Source: Sphingobacterium sp. R2 (GTDB taxonomy: Bacteria; Bacteroidota; Bacteroidia; Sphingobacteriales; Sphingobacteriaceae). Taken from it: a DNA stretch of 64,000 nucleotides. Shown here piece by piece: positions 55,056 to 64,000 of this stretch. The stretch spans positions 806,001 through 870,000 of the forward strand of contig NZ_CP142884.1 in NCBI RefSeq assembly GCF_040760075.1, in the 5' to 3' direction. How positions within the stretch are numbered: position 1 is the stretch's first letter; each line of letters begins with the position of its first letter. The translations under genes and the position numbers were made by a program. Under the pieces are notes generated by a model. That model ran no database searches. It was not told the DNA's origin and saw only the letters and a list, made by a program, of their open reading frames with translations.

Positions 55056-55498
55056 TTTTTTGATTTAATCAAACTAGCCATCACCTCTGCACTACGTTGG
55101 TCAATCATCTGAAAAACCGGATCAAACAAATTATCATCAAAATATGGATCGGGAACAATATCGTCGCCTAAAAATAGTTTAACCTTGTTCAGATCCGCTT
55201 TATCTACAACCTGGGCACAAACATCTGCATAATTCTGTCTATCCATGACAAATATTAGATCATATTCACCAAAAAACTGTGGTTTAAAATGCCGAGCCCG
55301 CTGACCAGATATATCGATACCGTATTTCTTGGCAACTGCGATCGCCCTATGATCAGGTGCTTCACCAATGTGCCAATCACCTGTACCAGCCGATTCAACG
55401 ACCCAGTTTAATTGTTGATCCAATGCCTTTTGCTTCAATATACCGTGTGCAAGGGGTGAACGACAGATATTCCCCAAACAAACCATTAAAATCTTCAT
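55052..55498 (-). CDS. low-molecular-weight protein-tyrosine phosphatase
   Basis: A 148-residue phosphatase of the Wzb/PtpA fold, started at 55498 (MKILMVCLGNICRS); an upstream TTG/ATG extension adds nine residues. The P-loop CLGNICRS has the nucleophile Cys7 and Arg13; the general acid is Asp in VPDPYF. It removes phosphate from protein tyrosines in the cytoplasm. No tyrosine kinase or capsule gene is in the window. It is coupled to the hypothetical gene downstream. Confidence 0.94.
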   Translation of the reverse strand: MKILMVCLGNICRSPLAHGILKQKALDQQLNWVVESAGTGDWHIGEAPDHRAIAVAKKYGIDISGQRARHFKPQFFGEYDLIFVMDRQNYADVCAQVVDKADLNKVKLFLGDDIVPDPYFDDNLFDPVFQMIDQRSAEVMASLIKSKK

Positions 55499-55837
55499 TT
55501 CTATAACGTTTAAAAAGCTATACAATAAATACCACGACTGCTATGGAATTCGACTAATTCCGTAAAAACTCAATTAAATCAACGAGTCACTCCGTCGATT
55601 CATCAATAGCACAATAGTAGTAGATTGCAATTCCAAAAATTCTGTGCTTATCAAGTGCCGAATTCCTGCTGTATTTTCGTTCCGCAAAATAGCTAAACTA
55701 AAATTATTAACGAAACAACCCGCTTAAAAGTGACCAACTTCTTACCAAACCATGGTTTTCTAATACCCTAACGCTTCTCCCAACCCTTATAAAAGAGAAT
55801 CAATGTACCGTTAGCAGTTTTTCCGAACCAAAAAAAA
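55499..55837. other. intergenic stretch between phosphatase and HtrA
   Basis: About 340 bp of AT-rich sequence with no supported gene, RNA or repeat. It must hold the promoter of the phosphatase on the minus strand, but no clear TAnnTTTG was found. Confidence 0.4.
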
Positions 55838-55866
55838 GGTGGCCTAACCTAACGGCTAGAGCCACC
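55838..55866 (-). terminator. terminator of the HtrA gene
   Basis: GGTGGC/GCCACC arms with an inner CTA/TAG pair; the minus strand continues TTTTTTTGG. Confidence 0.85.
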
Positions 55867-55902
55867 TAAACTATATTAATCAACCAATTCTTAACTCAAT
55901 GC

Positions 55903-57455
55903 TTAATATTCTACTGGGAAGCTCAATTGAACAGCACCACCTTGAGGCGACACACCTTTCAAACGTACAATATTACGTTGTGTTGCTCCTAAAGCGGCTT
56001 CAACATCATCAACTGAATTAACAGCCTTTCCGTTAACCTCAGTAATAACTAATCCGCGCTCTACACCGAAGTAATCAAAGATACCACCACGGTTCACCTG
56101 AGTGACAACAACGCCGGAGTTCACACCCAATTCCTTTTTCTTCTGAGCCGATGCAGGAATAAAGCTTGCTCCTAATTTGTTATAAATTTCGGTTGCACTT
56201 TTCGAAGCTTTTCCGCCAGCATTCTCAGACTTCAACGAATCTTCTCCTTTCAATGTCATCGTAACCTGTTTTTCCTTACCATCTCGTTTGTAAGTCACAT
56301 TTACTTTATCTCCAGGACGCGCACGACCTATAGTTTCACTTAAAACAGGTGAACCTGTAATCACTTTCCCATTAATTTTGGACAGTATATCACCTTTCTT
56401 GATACCTGCAGCCTCAGCAGCACCACCAGCTACGACATCCTGAACATAAAGGCCATCAACATCTGCAAAACCCTTCTCTTTCGCCAATTCAGGGGTTATT
56501 TCAGTATAAGTTACCCCGATGTAACCACGTTTTACATTACCGTATTCAACAAAGTCATCAACAATTTTCTTTACCAAATTGACAGGAATCGCAAAACCAT
56601 AACCCGCATAGGTACCTGTTGGAGAAGCAATAGCGGAATTAATTCCGATCAATTCACCCGAAGCATTCGTTAAAGCGCCGCCACTATTCCCCCTATTAAT
56701 TACTGCATCTGTCTGAATAAAAGATTCAATCGCTGAACTGACAGGAATTTGGTCTTGCCCCCCACCAAATGGGTTACCACGTTGTTGTTGACCTTCACTT
56801 AAAATGCCGATCTGACGACCTTTCGCACTAATGATACCTGCAGTCACGGTAGACTGAAGTCCAAGTGGATAGCCAAAAGCCAATACCCATTCACCAACAT
56901 TGACATTATCTGAGTTACCTAATTTAACCACAGGAAGCCCCTTGCCCGACACCTTCAATAAAGCTAAGTCGGTATTTGGATCACGTCCGATCAATTTGGC
57001 TTCAAATGTTCGCTTATCTGTTAATACAACTTCAATCTTGTCTGCATCTTCCACCACATGGTTGTTGGTTACAATATAACCATCATCTGAGATAATTACA
57101 CCTGATCCAGATGCTTGTACCGGTTGCGACTGCATTTGACGTCGCCCCCCCCTTGTGGCATGCCAAAAAACTCTTCAAACATGTCAAACGGAGAACCCTG
57201 AGATTGTTGTGATCCCTTACGGCTATATGTGGTTTTAATATGTACAACACCCGGTGACACAGCCGCAGCAGCCTGGGTAAAATCAGGATTACCTGTAGAG
57301 GACATTACTCCTGTTGGATTATTTGCAAAATAAACCTTTTGTTTGTCTTCGAAAGACAGACCATCAAACTTCTTATTCTCAATAAGCTTGTAACCTCCTA
57401 ATGCTACCGCTCCACCGAAAACAGCTGTTAATAGCGTTAAACCGACCTTATTCAT
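55903..57455 (-). pseudogene. HtrA/DegP-type periplasmic serine protease, frameshifted at a G8 tract
   Basis: A trypsin-like protease and chaperone with two PDZ domains. The first frame (57455-57096) gives a membrane/signal segment (VGLTLLTAVFGGAVALGGY) and AAAAVSPGVVHIKT, to FFGMPQGGG. The second frame carries QASGSGVIISDDGYIVTNNHVV (His), DPNTDLALLKV (Asp) and RGNSGGAL (Ser), then two PDZ domains to 55903. The junction is a run of eight G (minus strand; 57145-57152). One extra G would join them as PQGGGRRQMQSQPVQ and give 517 residues, a normal length. So it is either a sequencing undercall, a real mutation or a phase-variable tract. The protein is otherwise intact. Confidence 0.88.
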
Positions 57456-57645
57456 AAACTTATTTCTATTTTAAAATGTCTTAATATAAGCTGATAATTT
57501 TTGCTCTTAAAATTACCGATTTTATTCGGATATGTCCAAATGTAATACCATTTCGAAACCTTCGGAAAATAAGACACGTTAAAAAATGTTAATTACTAGA
57601 CAAATGCAAGCATTTTAACAAATCTTAACTTTATCACGTTTTTTT

Positions 57646-57671
57646 GTAACAAAAAAACGTACTTTTGTTAC
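57646..57671 (+). promoter_or_regulatory. dapF promoter inside an inverted repeat
   Basis: GTAACAAAA (57646-57654) and TTTTGTTAC (57663-57671) form a perfect 9-bp inverted repeat. The -7 box TACTTTTG (57660-57667) lies within its right arm, and the dapF ATG is at 57686. Confidence 0.5.
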
Positions 57672-57685
57672 TAAAAATCAACAAA

Positions 57686-58465
57686 ATGGCAACAAAAGTA
57701 AGATTCTCCAAATACCAAGGAGCAGGCAATGATTTCATCTTAGTAGACAATCGCCACAATGCATTTGACAGAGCAGACGAAGCATTGGTAGCGAAGCTAT
57801 GTGACCGCCGGTTTGGTATTGGAGCTGACGGGCTGATGCTCTTACAGCAGAACGAGAATTACGATTTTGAGATGATTTACTTTAATGCAGATGGTAGAGA
57901 AGGAAGCATGTGTGGTAATGGAGGCCGTTGTATTGTCGCTTTTGCTCGCGACCTTGGCATTATTACTGACAAAACTGTCTTTTTGGCAGTAGACGGTATA
58001 CACCATGCCTCTTTAGCGGAAGATCTTGTCAATCTCCAAATGATCAACGTGCATGATTTTGCCCGCGATGGAGACGCCTACCTGTTACAAACAGGTTCTC
58101 CACATTATGTTGAATTTGCAAAAAATCTCGCACATAAGAATGTCTATCAAGACGGCTACGCCATTCGTAATAACGCGACATATGGAACGGAAGGCATCAA
58201 TGTAAATTTCATTGAAGCTGAAGGAGATGGTTATTTCCTGCGTACTTTTGAACGCGGTGTCGAAGACGAAACCTATGCCTGCGGCACCGGTGCTACTGCG
58301 GCAGCCATGGCCGTCGCCCTGCAGCAGAATCTCACAGGCGATATTCATATTCCTATCCGTGTATTAGGAGGGCAGCTTTATATCTCCTTCCATAAAGATG
58401 GTCAGCATTTCACAAAGGTATTCTTAAAAGGGCCGGCGCAGTTTGTCTTCGAGGGCAACTACTAG
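57686..58465 (+). CDS. dapF: diaminopimelate epimerase
   Basis: A 259-residue PLP-independent racemase that converts LL- to meso-diaminopimelate for lysine and peptidoglycan. The ATG at 57686 (MATKVRFSKYQGAGNDFILVDN) is used; the TTG at 57665 adds seven residues. The two active-site cysteines are in REGSMCGNGGRCIVAFA and DETYACGTGATAAAMAVAL, so it should be active. The length is slightly short of E. coli DapF but usual for Bacteroidota. It is monocistronic and divergent from the HtrA gene. Confidence 0.96.
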   Translation: MATKVRFSKYQGAGNDFILVDNRHNAFDRADEALVAKLCDRRFGIGADGLMLLQQNENYDFEMIYFNADGREGSMCGNGGRCIVAFARDLGIITDKTVFLAVDGIHHASLAEDLVNLQMINVHDFARDGDAYLLQTGSPHYVEFAKNLAHKNVYQDGYAIRNNATYGTEGINVNFIEAEGDGYFLRTFERGVEDETYACGTGATAAAMAVALQQNLTGDIHIPIRVLGGQLYISFHKDGQHFTKVFLKGPAQFVFEGNY

Positions 58466-58609
58466 GTTTCTACTATCAATCAACACTAATCGTTTTCAGA
58501 ATTTTCAATCCAAGCATGTCAATTTTTAAAATTTCATCGGGCAAATTGCGAGTAATGGTATATTTTATTGTATATTAGATACCTTTATTTACAAGGTCCG
58601 CTATCTTTA

Positions 58610-61495
58610 ATGCAACAGTCAAAGTCATTTCCAGTATATAAAATCGTTTATTCCATATGTGAGCACCCTTATCTCGGCTATCTCATTGAGCCACACATGG
58701 TCCAACTCAATCCCAATGGGACTTACTCACTCCGATATCAACGCATATTTAGTAACACTGTCGGTGCCTACGCCGCCGAATTAGATGAGGTAGATTACAA
58801 ACTCATTCGACTGCTTGATGAAATTGAACAAACACACCTCATCAAAAAATACTACAAAAAAGCGATCAGACCTGTAGATTTCTTTTCCAAAGTTTTTGAT
58901 AAAAAGCTCTATGAACTCCTTCGTCCTAAAATAGATGAAAAAATGATTCAATTTTTTGAAGCTGTTGGAGACAAACCATTCTTTATGATGAGCAAAGATG
59001 GATATCCTGCAGATCAAGAAATTAAACTGGCCACATCCCCGGCCTCAATACTTTTTCATTTCCGTCGAAACGAAGAAGAAACGCGCTATTTCCCGACCAT
59101 CAAATACGAAAATCAGCGTTTGGAGTTTATGTTCAAAAACGCTATCGTGCTGACTAATGTACAAGCGTGGCTACTTTTAAATAATACCCTTTATTATTTC
59201 GATCAGCCCCTTGAAGGCAAAAAGCTTAGCCCCTTCCTGAATAAACGCTATATTTCTGTCGGTAGAAGCACTGAAAAAAAATATTTTGAAACATTTGTCT
59301 GTGGCTTGATAGAACGCTATCATGTTTATGCCGAAGGGTTCGACATTGAAACCCATCAGCATCAAGCAATTCCTATTCTTCATTTGATTTATATCGAAGA
59401 TGGAGTTTCTCAACTTCAACTGCAATTTAAATACGGTAAACATACCTTTACAGCTGGTGCCGAAAATAAAGTTACTGTCCGCATGGTCTATCAGGAGGAA
59501 GACGATCATTATATTTTCCACCGTGTCAAACGATCTTTGCAATGGGAAGAACAACAGCATGAAAACTTAAAAAAGCTGGGGCTACAGGATTTTGACCTTC
59601 AACTCGGTTTATTGACACCAACGATAGCCGCTGGGAAACGACTTTCCATATTTGACTGGATAAATAATCACCAAGAACAACTGGAGAAACTTGGTTTTCA
59701 AATTGTACAAAATAATGAAGAAAAGCGTTTCTTCATAGGACAGACCTCGCTGGATATCTCCATTGAAGAAGACAATGATTGGTTTGATATCAGTGCTATC
59801 GCAAAATTTGGCCCTTACGAAATCCCATTTATTCAGCTGCGTAATCATATCCTCAATAACATTAAGGAATTTACTTTACCGAATGGAGAAATAGCCATGA
59901 TTCCAGAAGAATGGTTTGCACAGTACAATCACCTATTTCAATTTTCTGCAGACCGCCATGAACTTAAATTAAATAAAGTACATATAGGCCTACTCTTTGA
60001 AATTAGCGAACATACGCAACTGGTATTTACCCGAAAACTTCAAAATCTGGCTAACTTCGAAGAAATTGCGGATATTCCCGAACCAAAACATTTCAAAGGA
60101 AATCTTCGTCCATACCAGAAGGCAGGATACAATTGGTTTAATTTTCTAAAGCAGTATAAATTTGGGGGCTGTCTTGCGGATGATATGGGCTTAGGCAAAA
60201 CCATACAAACATTAGCCTTGTTGCAGCAACAAAAAGAACTGCTTCAGAATGAACAGGAGGTACGTACCTCGCTTTTGGTCTTACCGACTTCATTAGTATA
60301 CAACTGGCAAAAAGAAGCACATCAATTTGCTCCACAGTTGAATATTCACCTTCATACTGGCAACAATCGCATCAAAGATTCCGCATTATTTTCAACATAT
60401 GATTTGATAATAACCACTTACGGAATAGCGCGCATAGATGAAGAGATTTTAAGTAGCTATTATTTTAACTATATTATATTGGATGAAAGTCAGAACATTA
60501 AAAACCCGACATCCAAATCTTTCAAAGCCATAAAAAGCCTAAAGAGTAAAAATAAACTGGCCTTAAGTGGAACTCCAGTCGAAAATTCAGTTTCGGATCT
60601 TTGGGCTCAGATGCACTTCACCAATCCCGGACTGTTGGGTAGTTACACCTATTTCCAGAAGGAGTTTGTGCAGCCCATAGAAAAGAAAAAAGACGAAGAA
60701 AAAGCACAACGTCTCCAGGCGATTGTTAAACCGTTTATATTAAGACGTACAAAAGATCAGGTGGCAAAAGAATTACCGCCAAAGACCGAACAGGTACTCT
60801 ACTGTGAGATGACAGAAAAACAGTCCGAACTTTACGAGAAGGTTAAATCTGAATATCGCAATGCAATCCTTGACGGACAATTGGAAAACAAACCAAAATC
60901 TAGCCAAATTGCACTTTTACAAGGCTTGACAAAGTTGCGGCAGTTAGCCAATCACCCCAGAATGGTGGATGAGAAATTCTCGGGCGATTCCGGTAAGTTC
61001 GAATCGGTCATTGAAACCCTAGAAATGGTGATGCAGAGAGGCAATAAAGTACTGATTTTCTCCCAGTTTGTAAAACAACTCAATATTTTCCGCCAGTATT
61101 TTGATCACAAAGGAATAAACTATGCCTACCTGGATGGCGGCACAAAAAATCGGGATGAAGCGGTCAGTCAGTTTCGTAAAAACAACGATACCAAGCTATT
61201 CCTTATTTCGATAAAGGCAGGTGGTGTGGGGCTTAATCTTATTGAAGCAGACTATGTTTTTATCCTAGACCCTTGGTGGAATCCGGCTGTGGAACAACAG
61301 GCCGTAGACCGCTCGCACCGCATCGGTCAAACGCGCAATGTCTTTATCTATAAATTTATCAGCAAAGATACCGTTGAAGAAAAGATATTAGCCTTACAGA
61401 ATAGAAAGAAATCGATCGCACAAAGCCTGATCACAACCGAAGAAAGCTTTATCAAGTCACTTTCTCAGGAAGATCTGCAAGAGCTTTTAGCCTAA
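58610..61495 (+). CDS. SNF2/Rad54-family DEAD/DEAH helicase
   Basis: A 961-residue helicase with the start at 58610 (MQQSKSFPVYK); an upstream TTG would add 14 residues. The N-terminal 500 residues are a poorly conserved region of bacterial HepA-like proteins. The Snf2 core begins LRPYQKAGYNWFNFL, with Walker A DDMGLGKTIQT, Walker B variant ILDESQNIKN and LSGTPVENSVSDLW; the helicase C part ends VDRSHRIGQTRNVFIYKFI. The family remodels protein-DNA complexes such as stalled RNA polymerase. No SWIM zinc motif is evident. It stands alone. Confidence 0.93.
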   Translation: MQQSKSFPVYKIVYSICEHPYLGYLIEPHMVQLNPNGTYSLRYQRIFSNTVGAYAAELDEVDYKLIRLLDEIEQTHLIKKYYKKAIRPVDFFSKVFDKKLYELLRPKIDEKMIQFFEAVGDKPFFMMSKDGYPADQEIKLATSPASILFHFRRNEEETRYFPTIKYENQRLEFMFKNAIVLTNVQAWLLLNNTLYYFDQPLEGKKLSPFLNKRYISVGRSTEKKYFETFVCGLIERYHVYAEGFDIETHQHQAIPILHLIYIEDGVSQLQLQFKYGKHTFTAGAENKVTVRMVYQEEDDHYIFHRVKRSLQWEEQQHENLKKLGLQDFDLQLGLLTPTIAAGKRLSIFDWINNHQEQLEKLGFQIVQNNEEKRFFIGQTSLDISIEEDNDWFDISAIAKFGPYEIPFIQLRNHILNNIKEFTLPNGEIAMIPEEWFAQYNHLFQFSADRHELKLNKVHIGLLFEISEHTQLVFTRKLQNLANFEEIADIPEPKHFKGNLRPYQKAGYNWFNFLKQYKFGGCLADDMGLGKTIQTLALLQQQKELLQNEQEVRTSLLVLPTSLVYNWQKEAHQFAPQLNIHLHTGNNRIKDSALFSTYDLIITTYGIARIDEEILSSYYFNYIILDESQNIKNPTSKSFKAIKSLKSKNKLALSGTPVENSVSDLWAQMHFTNPGLLGSYTYFQKEFVQPIEKKKDEEKAQRLQAIVKPFILRRTKDQVAKELPPKTEQVLYCEMTEKQSELYEKVKSEYRNAILDGQLENKPKSSQIALLQGLTKLRQLANHPRMVDEKFSGDSGKFESVIETLEMVMQRGNKVLIFSQFVKQLNIFRQYFDHKGINYAYLDGGTKNRDEAVSQFRKNNDTKLFLISIKAGGVGLNLIEADYVFILDPWWNPAVEQQAVDRSHRIGQTRNVFIYKFISKDTVEEKILALQNRKKSIAQSLITTEESFIKSLSQEDLQELLA

Positions 61496-61509
61496 TAAAA
61501 TCGCGACTG

Positions 61510-62316
61510 CTATTTGTATCCATTAATCTTCGCCATATAAATCGATGGACGAATACCCGTCACCCGTGTAAAAATGTTGCTGAAAGAAGAGAGCTCGTTG
61601 TAACCCACACGGATGGCGATTTCGAGAATGGTGTAGTTATTTTCAGACATGAGTTCCAGGGCTTTCGCAATTCGTATAGCTCTTAAAAACCGAACATAAC
61701 TGATGCCCATATCTTCTTTAAAAAGCCTCGATAAGGAGCGGCTACTCATTCCAAAACGCTCAGCAATCTGTTCAATGGTAAAGGACTGATCGATATTACT
61801 GTTGAGATACCTAGCCACACTTTTGAGCTTTTCACTTTTAGGATAGGGATGCTGCATCGGAAAAGCATCTATTGGTGAACTCGTATCTGGAATAATCGCC
61901 ATCATCGCACGCAGGAGACAGTATTTAGAATAATTAGTCGTCTTACTCACCCCGCCAGCCCAATCTCGAGCAAATAAAAACATTTCACGCATCAAATCAT
62001 TGCTTAGAAATATATTCGGCACCGAAAGCACAGACGGCATATCCGCCATTTCTTTAAAGTAAAAACTATACAGTGGAATACGAGAGCTTGTACTTTCCAG
62101 ATGATAAGTGGTATTTGCCGGAATCCACATATAAAATCTTGCCGGCAAATACCAGTGCTTCGTTGCTGTAAATACATGAATAATGCCGCCTTCGGCGTAA
62201 AGCAGGCGCGCTTTTTTATGTTTATACTCGCGAGAATCAATACGATCGACATACAAGTGGTCGATATAAAAATTGTAATGCTCAGCATCAATCGCTGTAA
62301 GTTTGCCCTCTTCCAT
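61510..62316 (-). CDS. AraC-family transcriptional regulator
   Basis: A 268-residue regulator with an N-terminal cupin-like sensor (about 1-160, including HVFTATKHWYLPARFYMWIPANTTYH) and a C-terminal pair of helix-turn-helix motifs (about 170-268; SFTIEQIAERFGMSSRSLSRLF and NYTILEIAIRVGYNELSSFSNIF, then TRVTGIRPSIY). It is divergent from the HlyD-MFS genes, the standard arrangement for a local activator of an efflux system. The inducer is unknown. Confidence 0.93.
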   Translation of the reverse strand: MEEGKLTAIDAEHYNFYIDHLYVDRIDSREYKHKKARLLYAEGGIIHVFTATKHWYLPARFYMWIPANTTYHLESTSSRIPLYSFYFKEMADMPSVLSVPNIFLSNDLMREMFLFARDWAGGVSKTTNYSKYCLLRAMMAIIPDTSSPIDAFPMQHPYPKSEKLKSVARYLNSNIDQSFTIEQIAERFGMSSRSLSRLFKEDMGISYVRFLRAIRIAKALELMSENNYTILEIAIRVGYNELSSFSNIFTRVTGIRPSIYMAKINGYK

Positions 62317-62334
62317 ACCTCAAAATTACGTTAT

Positions 62335-62377
62335 TCCGACAATATGGCGCAAATAAACAAATATCCGTCCGACTATA
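62335..62377. promoter_or_regulatory. direct repeats between araC-type gene and efflux operon
   Basis: TCCGACAATA (62335-62344) and TCCGACTATA (62368-62377) are near-identical direct repeats 33 bp apart. The second ends about 27 bp before the -7 box at 62404. Confidence 0.4.
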
Positions 62378-62403
62378 CAAAACAAATCCTTTCCACCCTA
62401 CTG

Positions 62404-62411
62404 TATCTTTG
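62404..62411 (+). promoter_or_regulatory. -7 box of the efflux operon
   Basis: TATCTTTG matches TAnnTTTG. It lies 160 bp upstream of the HlyD start; no -33 TTG is found at the ideal distance, as expected for an activator-dependent promoter. Confidence 0.5.
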
Positions 62412-62563
62412 TGCGGGCCATATTCCCAAATAAGAAAGTCGATCGGAACTTAGCCCCCACCTTCAAGTAAAATGCATTGACAAATCGTGATGTAGCAGGT
62501 AACTCAGAATCGAATCTGGATCAGAATGCTAAAGTTGAAGAATTTGGAAAATGCGCAATTAGA

Positions 62564-63619
62564 ATGAATATGAATAGAAAAGATAAAAAAGACAAGACAA
62601 AAGGATTTAATAAAGCGCTCGTCCTCTTTGCGAGTATATTATTATTGACCGGTATTGGCTTCCTGCTCAGGCATCTGATTTTTACTCATCAATATGTAAC
62701 TACCAATGATGCACAGATAGATCAATACGTGACCCCTGTTGCTAGTCGGATCCCCGGTTTTATCAAAGAAGTCCGATTTGAAGAAAATCAATATGTACAT
62801 CAGGGTGACACCCTATTAATCATTGATGCCAGTGAATATCAGACCAAGGTAGATATCGCAAATGCCGAACTCCAAAGTAGCCAGAGAAATGCCGAGGTAA
62901 TCAGCAAAACAGCCAATGCGACTGCCAATAGTATTTCGGTTCAAAAGGCAAGATTAGAAGTGGCAAAAGTAAGTGTATGGCAGACGCAACAAGATTATAG
63001 TCGATTCAAGAAACTATATGAGGCCGATGCGGCAACCAGACAGCAGTACGACAATGCCAAAGCAGCTTACGATTTGGCATTAGCACAACTCCATGCTATG
63101 GCAGAAGAGTATAATTCCGCCCGACTGAATACCAGCAAAGAAAAAGCAAACGAGTTACCTGCAAAAGTGAATATTAATATTAAAAAGGCCGCAAGAACAA
63201 ATGCCCAGCTTTTCCTTTCCTATACTGTAGTAACCGCGCCCTATGACGGCTTCGTCGGGAAGCGGACTATACAACCCGGACAATTTGTGAAGGAGGGTCA
63301 GACACTGGCAAATGTAGTTAGCGAGGAGAAATGGATCGATGCAAATTTCAGGGAAACACAGCTTGAAGATCTAATAGAAGGCACTATCGTGACGATACAG
63401 GTAGATGCATTTCCCAACCTTCTTTTTAAAGGAAAGATCCATTCTTTTTCTCCAGCATCAGGTTCCAAATTTGCCGTGATACCCCAGGATAACGCAACCG
63501 GAAACTTCGTAAAAATAGAGCAGCGCATCCCCGTTAAAATTGTCTTTGACGCACAGCAGGATCTTAAAAAGCTACGTGGCGGCATGAACGTTGTCATTCA
63601 TGCTGCCCATCAATCCTAA
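62564..63619 (+). CDS. HlyD/EmrA-type membrane fusion protein
   Basis: A 351-residue periplasmic adaptor of a multidrug or organic-acid efflux pump. The ATG at 62564 (or 62570) is preferred; the TTG-initiated extension from 62477 lacks family similarity. It has one N-terminal transmembrane helix (ALVLFASILLLTGIGFLL), the EmrA-type lipoyl half motif TTNDAQIDQYVTPVASRIPGFIKEV, a helical hairpin (about 110-190), the second lipoyl half VTAPYDGFVGKRTIQPGQFVKEG, and a beta-barrel ending in RGGMNVVIH. The MFS partner starts 8 bp after. Confidence 0.93.
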   Translation: MNMNRKDKKDKTKGFNKALVLFASILLLTGIGFLLRHLIFTHQYVTTNDAQIDQYVTPVASRIPGFIKEVRFEENQYVHQGDTLLIIDASEYQTKVDIANAELQSSQRNAEVISKTANATANSISVQKARLEVAKVSVWQTQQDYSRFKKLYEADAATRQQYDNAKAAYDLALAQLHAMAEEYNSARLNTSKEKANELPAKVNINIKKAARTNAQLFLSYTVVTAPYDGFVGKRTIQPGQFVKEGQTLANVVSEEKWIDANFRETQLEDLIEGTIVTIQVDAFPNLLFKGKIHSFSPASGSKFAVIPQDNATGNFVKIEQRIPVKIVFDAQQDLKKLRGGMNVVIHAAHQS

Positions 63620-63626
63620 TTTCACC

Positions 63627-64000
63627 ATGCTTAACAACAAATCTGTATACTATAGCTGGGTTCCCGAATGGATCAAACTTCCGCTTATGATACTAGCGAT
63701 GTTTCCCCATCTCATGTTAATGTCGCTCTTCCATTCGAATACGGCATTTACCGCGTCGGCGCTTGACATCGAAACCGAAGATATTCAGTATTTCCTTTCC
63801 TTGATGTATGGCGCCATTGTAGTTGCTTTACTCATTTTTCAGCGGCTTTTTTCTTATTTCAGGGTGAGAACATATATCCTGTTGACCTGCAGTGCTTCCA
63901 TCCTCATCCTAATCGGCATTTCATTGACAAAAGATCCATTCCTTATTGGCGTTCTGCGTGTAGCCGAAGGTATTTTCTGCGTGCTTGAAGGCGCTTGTTT
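63627..64000 (+). CDS. MFS efflux transporter, 3'-truncated
   Basis: The first 124 residues of a multi-pass transporter cut by the right edge. Translating from the ATG at 63627 gives MLNNKSVYYSWVPEWIKLP, then at least three hydrophobic helices (LMILAMFPHLMLMSLF, FLSLMYGAIVVALLIF, YILLTCSASILILIGISL) and the start of a fourth at VLRVAEGIFC, the pattern of Bacteroidota DHA2/EmrB-like proteins encoded after an EmrA/HlyD adaptor. The 8-bp gap implies one transcript. Identity rests on context and topology since the signature helices lie outside. Confidence 0.8.
   Translation, partial: MLNNKSVYYSWVPEWIKLPLMILAMFPHLMLMSLFHSNTAFTASALDIETEDIQYFLSLMYGAIVVALLIFQRLFSYFRVRTYILLTCSASILILIGISLTKDPFLIGVLRVAEGIFCVLEGAC

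Noticed and set aside
1..64000. CRISPR arrays, insertion sequences, tRNA and rRNA genes
   Set aside because: I looked for regular repeat-spacer spacing, transposase motifs and tRNA T-loop patterns in the gaps and found none I could support.

Overview
The window looks like a chromosomal segment of a Bacteroidota bacterium, most likely Sphingobacteriaceae (Sphingobacterium-like). Direct support is the recurrent Bacteroidota -7 promoter box TAnnTTTG in front of many genes, the near absence of Shine-Dalgarno sequences, and lineage-typical families (two TonB-dependent-type outer membrane proteins, a GLPGLI protein, DUF4271, DUF2723, a glutaminyl-tRNA synthetase of the GlnS type). The genus is an inference. 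I see no rRNA, tRNA, insertion sequence, prophage or CRISPR array. Most of the window is ordinary housekeeping sequence.

Layout. 1-1.5 kb: end of peptidase T and a nitroreductase. 1.5-7.6 kb (minus strand): an anti-sigma/ECF sigma pair, a TonB-dependent receptor with an unusual leader, and a YeiH-type putative sulfate exporter. 7.7-13.8 kb (minus): a fatty acid beta-oxidation operon marR-fadN-fadA-fadE whose promoter sits inside a palindrome. 14-16.2 kb: a 2-oxoglutarate/Fe(II) oxygenase, a YjbR protein and a thioredoxin-like protein. 16.4-20 kb: an outer membrane beta-barrel protein coupled to a frameshifted GLPGLI gene. 20-25.5 kb: dnaK, a TIGR02117 protein, a nucleotidyltransferase and a HerA-like ATPase. 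25.6-28.6 kb: a small secreted protein, a SulP anion transporter and a beta-carbonic anhydrase. 28.8-36.1 kb: glnS, an OmpW-like porin, a DUF2723 glycosyltransferase-like membrane protein, and metF behind a SAM-I type riboswitch. 36.3-38.5 kb: a lipoprotein, rimM and rpsP. 38.8-45 kb: an AddAB-type helicase-nuclease. 45-53 kb: a JmjC/cupin protein, hemD with DUF4271, tag, hpt, an AsmA-like/transglycosylase fusion and mrp. 53-57.5 kb: xth, a cyclophilin, a hypothetical coupled to a low-molecular-weight phosphatase, and a frameshifted HtrA protease. 57.6-64 kb: dapF, an SNF2 helicase, and an AraC-HlyD-MFS efflux locus cut by the right edge.

The most interesting signal is the 5' leader of the TonB-dependent receptor. 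A 32-codon open reading frame ending in Arg-Met-Cys-Cys-stop is followed by a terminator-like hairpin and then the receptor gene, with a consensus promoter upstream and a putative sulfate exporter next door. This is the layout expected of a cysteine-responsive transcription attenuator controlling a sulfur-related outer membrane receptor. Other points worth checking are two genes broken by the apparent loss of one base, both explicable within G homopolymers (HtrA and GLPGLI), the MarR operator/promoter overlap, paired direct repeats in front of the outer membrane protein and of the efflux genes, and the AsmA-like/GT51 fusion.
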